NCBI RefSeq assembly: GCF_004193775.1
Contig: NC_041010.1
Location: forward strand, 41,281,562-41,345,561
DNA length: 64,000 nucleotides
Source: Glycine soja
Lineage: Eukaryota; Streptophyta; Magnoliopsida; Fabales; Fabaceae
Direction: 5' to 3'
Shown: one piece after another, positions 58,917 through 64,000 of the stretch
Layout of the letters: each line of letters begins with the position of its first letter
Numbering within the stretch: position 1 is the stretch's first letter
Made by a program: the position numbers and the translations under genes
Notes under the pieces: generated by a model
Seen by the model: the letters and a program-made list of their open reading frames with translations, nothing else
What the model was told of the DNA's origin: nothing
Databases searched by the model: none

Positions 58917-61900
58917 AGTGTGACTTTTTATTTTATAAAAAAAATACATTTTACAAGATAAATTATATTCGTATTTTTTAATCAAAAGTTAGGTACAGAG
59001 GATTATGTTAAAATTAAGTATATAAAATAATTTTTAAAATCATTAATTATTAGTACAGTTTATAACATATGTTATCTTTATTTTTGAAGGGGTCAATTTT
59101 ATAGCTGCCTGTTGTCCCTATACGTGATGTTTTTATCTATTTTCTTTTAAAAAAAATTTTGTGCATATTGCATATGTTTTATCAGCTATAATTTTAATTA
59201 TTAAAGATGATCAAAGTCTGATGTAATTTTAAGTGCAAAAGAAAAACTAAAAAGAAATTCTAATCAGCTTGCACTTCATTTCAACAGGTGGGGTTGATTT
59301 GACTAAGAGGTTAAAAAAAAGAAAGAAGAGTAACTTTTTAATTTATATTTATGTAGAGTTTGACTATAATGCATGATTATTTATTCACGGGGGAAAGAGA
59401 AATGATCCCGCAAGACTTGTGATTTTGGCCTTTGGGTTATCTACAGCATGAGATGTGAAATAAATTAGTCAATGTTAAGGTGAATGGAAGAAATCAACTT
59501 AAACGTCGAAGGAGGAAAAATCAAACACAGTTAGGAAAGACGGCAAGCAACAGAGCCATGCATGTTAATGTTACTGAGGAGATCCTAACTAAAAACGTCC
59601 CAGGACTGGGGTTGTTACATCACACATGTCAGTTCACATTTTTCGTCCCACTAATTAAGTTAATACGAGACAAACCTTATGAAAAGGACTCCCACACCAA
59701 TAATAGAAAAAAGGGTATCATCTTGAATTAGGTGAGCCTCTTTACAAAAAGTTTCTTCCGTGTGATCAAAGTTTTCATCCTATTTCATTTCAATTCGTCA
59801 TTGACGTTAGCTAATTATGTGATAAAAATTAAAAAAAAGCTTTGTGATGGAAAGTTGCTAGTGTGCTGGAAATTGAGAAGCTTAAGCTTTATATGTATTT
59901 TCAATGTTGATGTTGTGTAATGGTTCAATTGTATTAAGCAACATACAGGGTAATCTATAAATATTTCTTCCATTAATCGTGTACATTAGCACTATCTTAT
60001 TTCAAAGTACTCTGTATCTTTGGTTGTTTTCTAGTTTTACGGTGTGATTCTTACCATTCATTAGTATCCTCTTCAACTATGCATTGTCCATGGCCATATT
60101 TAAATATTTGAAAACGAAGGGAAGATAAGGTGACTGACTTTTAGAAATTTACGGGAAAAATTAAAAAAAATCCTTGTCCATAAAAAATTGAGATTGTTTA
60201 TATTAGGCTTACACGCAATATGCAGTCATCATCCCTAGTGTACCTACAACACAAATAAACATATATGCAGTCATACATACCTCTCTATGTCATTTCGATA
60301 ACCCCCGTACGTAAGAAAATGGCCGGCGTGTTGCAGCTTAATATGGTTACTATTTATCAGAGTAGGACTTTTCTGATCAAAACTCGAGTTCACTCTGAAA
60401 AAAGCTATTCGTTCAAGACAGATTCTTTACTGATCCTTGAATCAGTTACCTGCTTAAAAATATTTCTTATTATAGTATCACAAGAAAAAAGTTTATTCAG
60501 AACAAAGAAATATTCATTCATAATGCGCCACAAAACATAAGCAACAAATTATTTAAAGCATTTATTTCACTTTATCTGGGCATCTAAAGTGGCTTATACA
60601 CCGAATAGTCTCACGCAATTTATTTATTTATTGTTTTTAGCGGGTGCATGGTGGCTGCCATGTAAGAGCACATTATTAGATTGCGAAAGTGTGGTGGCTA
60701 GATATATATATGCATCTAACTCACCTCCTTCTACTTTTTCTAGTGTAGATTAGCTTCTTTCTTTTGATGACTGGCTCATAACCCGAACCTTTCTCCCTAA
60801 ATGTTCCCCAACTTTACATAACTTATGTATAAATCCCTCTAAAGTGTAAATTCTGCTTTGTTTCTTTTCCCCCTTTTTTCTTTGAGAGAAAAACAATTTA
60901 AATGTATCATACGGGAATGGGAATAGGAATTGCATTTCTCTTTATCATTGAATGCTCATCAAATGTTCACCCTTCATTGAAAGAGAGAGTCATAAAAACC
61001 TGTTTTTCCGTAGCTTCAGGTGATGGTGGTCCCACTTAATCAAATTGCTTAAGCCATGACGTCACTAATATACTAACTTTTAAAATAGGATGAAGATATA
61101 TATGATAGCTAAAGCAAAACAAAGCCTCTTTCATGCCGACACTCCCATGCACACCATGCCGATTGTACAACTTTTATCCCCTTTTTATATTTATAGTTGT
61201 TACTTTCAATATATATATATATATAACACTTATTTTTTTTTAGTATAAATGCGTTAAGAGTATGTATTGAGTTTACCTAATAATAAAAACAACTATCACA
61301 AAGATCAATTACTTTGTTCTTTTTTTTTTTTCCTCTTTGCTCCATCTCGACTACGTTATTTATCCATACCACTTCTACTTTCAAAAGCGGCAATTCGATA
61401 ACAATGAACACAAATGAAAAATTCAAGTTGTGCGAGACAAATATGCATGGGTTGAGTGATTTGATGAGTTGAAGAACCTATCCAATTGAGATGTTGAGGA
61501 CGATGATGGCAAAGGATGAGCAAGTTCCAAATGTAAGCAACAATGGTGAGAGTTGAAGACTCGATTAGAGTGTAGAGATGATCCCAAAGAGAGGCTTAAA
61601 TTTGGATTAAATAAACTTTACTACTTTTGAGAGTGTCAATGTAAGCTTGTATTTAATTTTAAAAAACCTCTTAAAATAGTGGCTTAAATTGGGAAGGAAA
61701 ATTGTTGGTTATTCACTCGACACTTTTCCCTTCTCGATAGACATGATATATTTAGTTGTTTTAATAATGTGAATATTAATATTTCACTTAAATATTGAAA
61801 TAGATTCTTAATAATTTATCAAAATGATTACTTTAAATGATAAATACAATAAAATAGAATAAACAAAAGATATCATGATGCGTTTGCACTTAGCCATTAC

Positions 61901-62785
61901 CAATGCCCCAATAAACACAAGAGGACATCGGAACTGAATAAAATGGGACCCTATTTTTTGTTAAAAATAATTCTAAAATACGTTTTCTTAGAAAGTGACA
62001 ATGTTGGTATTACCTATATAATTTAATTTAGATATATTTCCAAATTAAAATATTTTTTTATCGATTTGTTTAGTGAAAAGTAAGTACTGTTAATTTTTTA
62101 AATATATGAGCTCATTTATTTATATTATCATCTTAAATTAAAAAAAAATCCTAATGAAAATATCTAAATCATATTATATTAGACTATAAGTGGTTGTGTT
62201 CAAATCTTAAAATACACACGCACATTCTAACTGTACATACTAGACTATAAATTCATTATTATAGATGAATCAGATGATGATTAAAAAAGAACAAACAGAA
62301 ACATTTCATATATGATTCCAAAACTAATTAATTACCCAAAAAGTTGTCACGTGTGAATTGTTATGTTGTGAGGCAAGAAGGCTTCGTTGTCCTTTCTACT
62401 AATTCTATATATAGTTAGTTATATGCCCTCGCGTACACGCTCACGATTGTTGGGGGATGGGCTCGCAAATCACAAATTTCACTTCTTTTTATTTTTGGGT
62501 GGAAACGCAAATTTCACTTTGCACTGAACAAAATATCTCTTGGTGAAGAGAAAGTGGAAAGACCATCTCATATGATAATGTATTAATGTTTATATTTGAA
62601 AAAGATTAAATATAAACAGTATAATCATACACAAAAAGATTAAAATTTAATGTTAAAATATTATATAACTTTTAAAAAATTTATATAAATTTTTAAGTGA
62701 TTATATAACATTAAATCTTAATTATATTAAACTAAATGAACGAATAACTTCTAAATAATAAGAATTTATTAGTTCAAGTAATTTG

Positions 62786-62822
<37 letters not shown>

Positions 62823-63654
62823 GAGGCTGCATGTGTTCATTTCTGGTGGACCTATATGGCTGTCTTCTATTTCTATCTAATGTTTAAAAATTAAGAACCT
62901 CAAAGTCACAAATTTGAACTAATTAAGCACTTTAAGAGAATCTATTTATTTTTATTTAATACATAAAAAAGAAGGAACTATAGAACAGGTCGAACTTTGG
63001 TTATCCTCACTGTCACTACTGATTTTCTTTTGATTGGGAGGGTTTTAAGGGAAAGAGGAGTGCAGACAGATGATGACCTTGCCCAACTCCATTATTTGCT
63101 TTGAGAAACATTAATTGATAGCTAGCAACCACATTATTTTCTACTATAGGGACTATTCTATTTGCTCTATCTAAAATTCCTCGATTAGTACTAATAAAAT
63201 ATAATACTTTTGAGAAATAATGTGTCACACTTTGGTAGTATCTGAAGCACAGACATCAACAAAGAAAATATATAGGTAATGCCTATAAACATTACATGTT
63301 TTGTTGGTGCATATGGTCTGGATGGAATACATATACATCATCTGAATATCTTGTAATTACTGAGGCAAACATGTGACACTTTCAATGTCTACATTATCAG
63401 GGCATTCCTTCAACTTGTAATATAAAGATATATCTATCATGAAACCCAAAAAGTATCCTTACTTTCTGATAATTGCTAAATAATTATACTTTAATAATAG
63501 AAAATGAAGTAAAAGTATCTATAAAATAATTATTTAACAGATATTTACACTTAAATGTTAAAGAATTAATATTTCGTTGAATTTTGGCTGCAAATATAAA
63601 AACTAAAGGTATTATAAGCAAAAAGTGGAAAATAACGAAGAAAAAAAGAAGAAA
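58917..63654. other. Gene-poor stretch
   Basis: AT-rich with no gene recognised. Microsatellites: (AT)n at about 61208-61225 and a longer (AT)17 at 62787-62820. Short open frames at 59480-59731 and 60265-60540 have no recognisable features. Confidence 0.35.
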
Positions 63655-64000
63655 TCAGAACTGACCCAGCCTAGCATTTCGCTTAACGCGCAACTCACGC
63701 TAAGCGAGCCAGAAGACATAGGCACTAAGCGAGGCGTTAAGCACGAGAGTCAGAACTCGCGCTCAGCGCACACAACAGAAAACAAAACCCGCTAAGCGCA
63801 CATCATGCACTAAGAGGGCGATCCAACAAAACAAAGCGCACTAAGCGAGAGGAGCCCGCTAAGCGCGTGATCCAACAGAAGCAACACGCGTTGATCGAGG
63901 GAGGTCACACTGAGTGAGCCTACGAATGTTCAAAGCCCACTTCAGCAGCTATAAATAAAAAGTCAGTCCAAGGAAAACGACACACCGAGTCTCAAAGCAT
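63655..64000 (+). mobile_element. LTR of a gypsy-type retroelement, cut by the window edge
   Basis: From about 63665 the DNA turns GC-richer and repeats an octamer-like motif: cgctaagcga, cactaagcga, cgctcagcgc, cgctaagcgc, cactaagcga, cgctaagcgc. Then agctataaataaaaag (63949-63964) looks like the LTR TATA box, in + orientation. Such CGCTAAGCG-rich LTRs are, from memory, common in soybean gypsy elements. The rest of the element, if present, lies beyond 64000. Confidence 0.7.

Overview
The window is plant nuclear DNA and almost certainly legume, most likely soybean or a close Glycine relative. The evidence is AT-rich intergenic DNA, GT-AG introns with plant-type acceptors, two glycine-rich wall-protein genes that match the bean GRP1.8/GRP1.0 pair as I remember it, and remnants of retroelements and Mutator-like elements of soybean type. 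No database was searched; family names rest on visible motifs and memory.

Layout. 1-2400 is AT-rich repeat DNA with a short tandem array and a ~740 bp tandem duplication. 3401-7005 (+) is an eight-exon ubiquitin-specific protease (UBP20/21 type, 739 codons). 7669-9389 (+) is a four-exon, 207-residue USP-fold (adenine nucleotide alpha hydrolase-like) protein. 10328-11251 (-) and 14653-15300 (-) are two secreted glycine-rich cell-wall proteins in the same orientation. 20090-20912 (+) is a three-exon gene for a 139-residue Cys-rich protein whose second and third exons each encode one copy of a repeat; I cannot name this family. 34250-34957 (-) encodes a 235-residue protein with a Cys-rich N-terminus like OCTOPUS-type proteins. 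53083-54792 (+) is a four-exon PLATZ zinc-finger gene (236 residues). I rebuilt each spliced model by hand, and exon lengths and phases sum to intact frames.

The gene-poor stretches (21-34 kb, 35-53 kb, 55-64 kb) hold most of the unannotated structure: a 348 bp MITE with a perfect 9 bp target duplication (19110-19457); a long inverted-repeat element (21931-22844); a 1241 bp Mutator-like element with ~240 bp terminal inverted repeats, a perfect 10 bp target duplication and a broken zf-GRF gene on board (32009-33249); a second TIR element (42730-43828) containing a tRNA-Ile relic decayed almost wholly by C-to-T and G-to-A changes; a copia fragment (41711-42063); a TRIM-like miniature LTR element (58255-58856); and the start of an LTR with repeated CGCTAAGCGC-type motifs running off the right edge.

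The genes do not form one pathway. Two plausible links are the GRP pair, a probable local duplication for vascular cell walls, and the general pattern of small tandem or exon duplications in this segment (UBP tail, Cys-rich gene, its 3' UTR).
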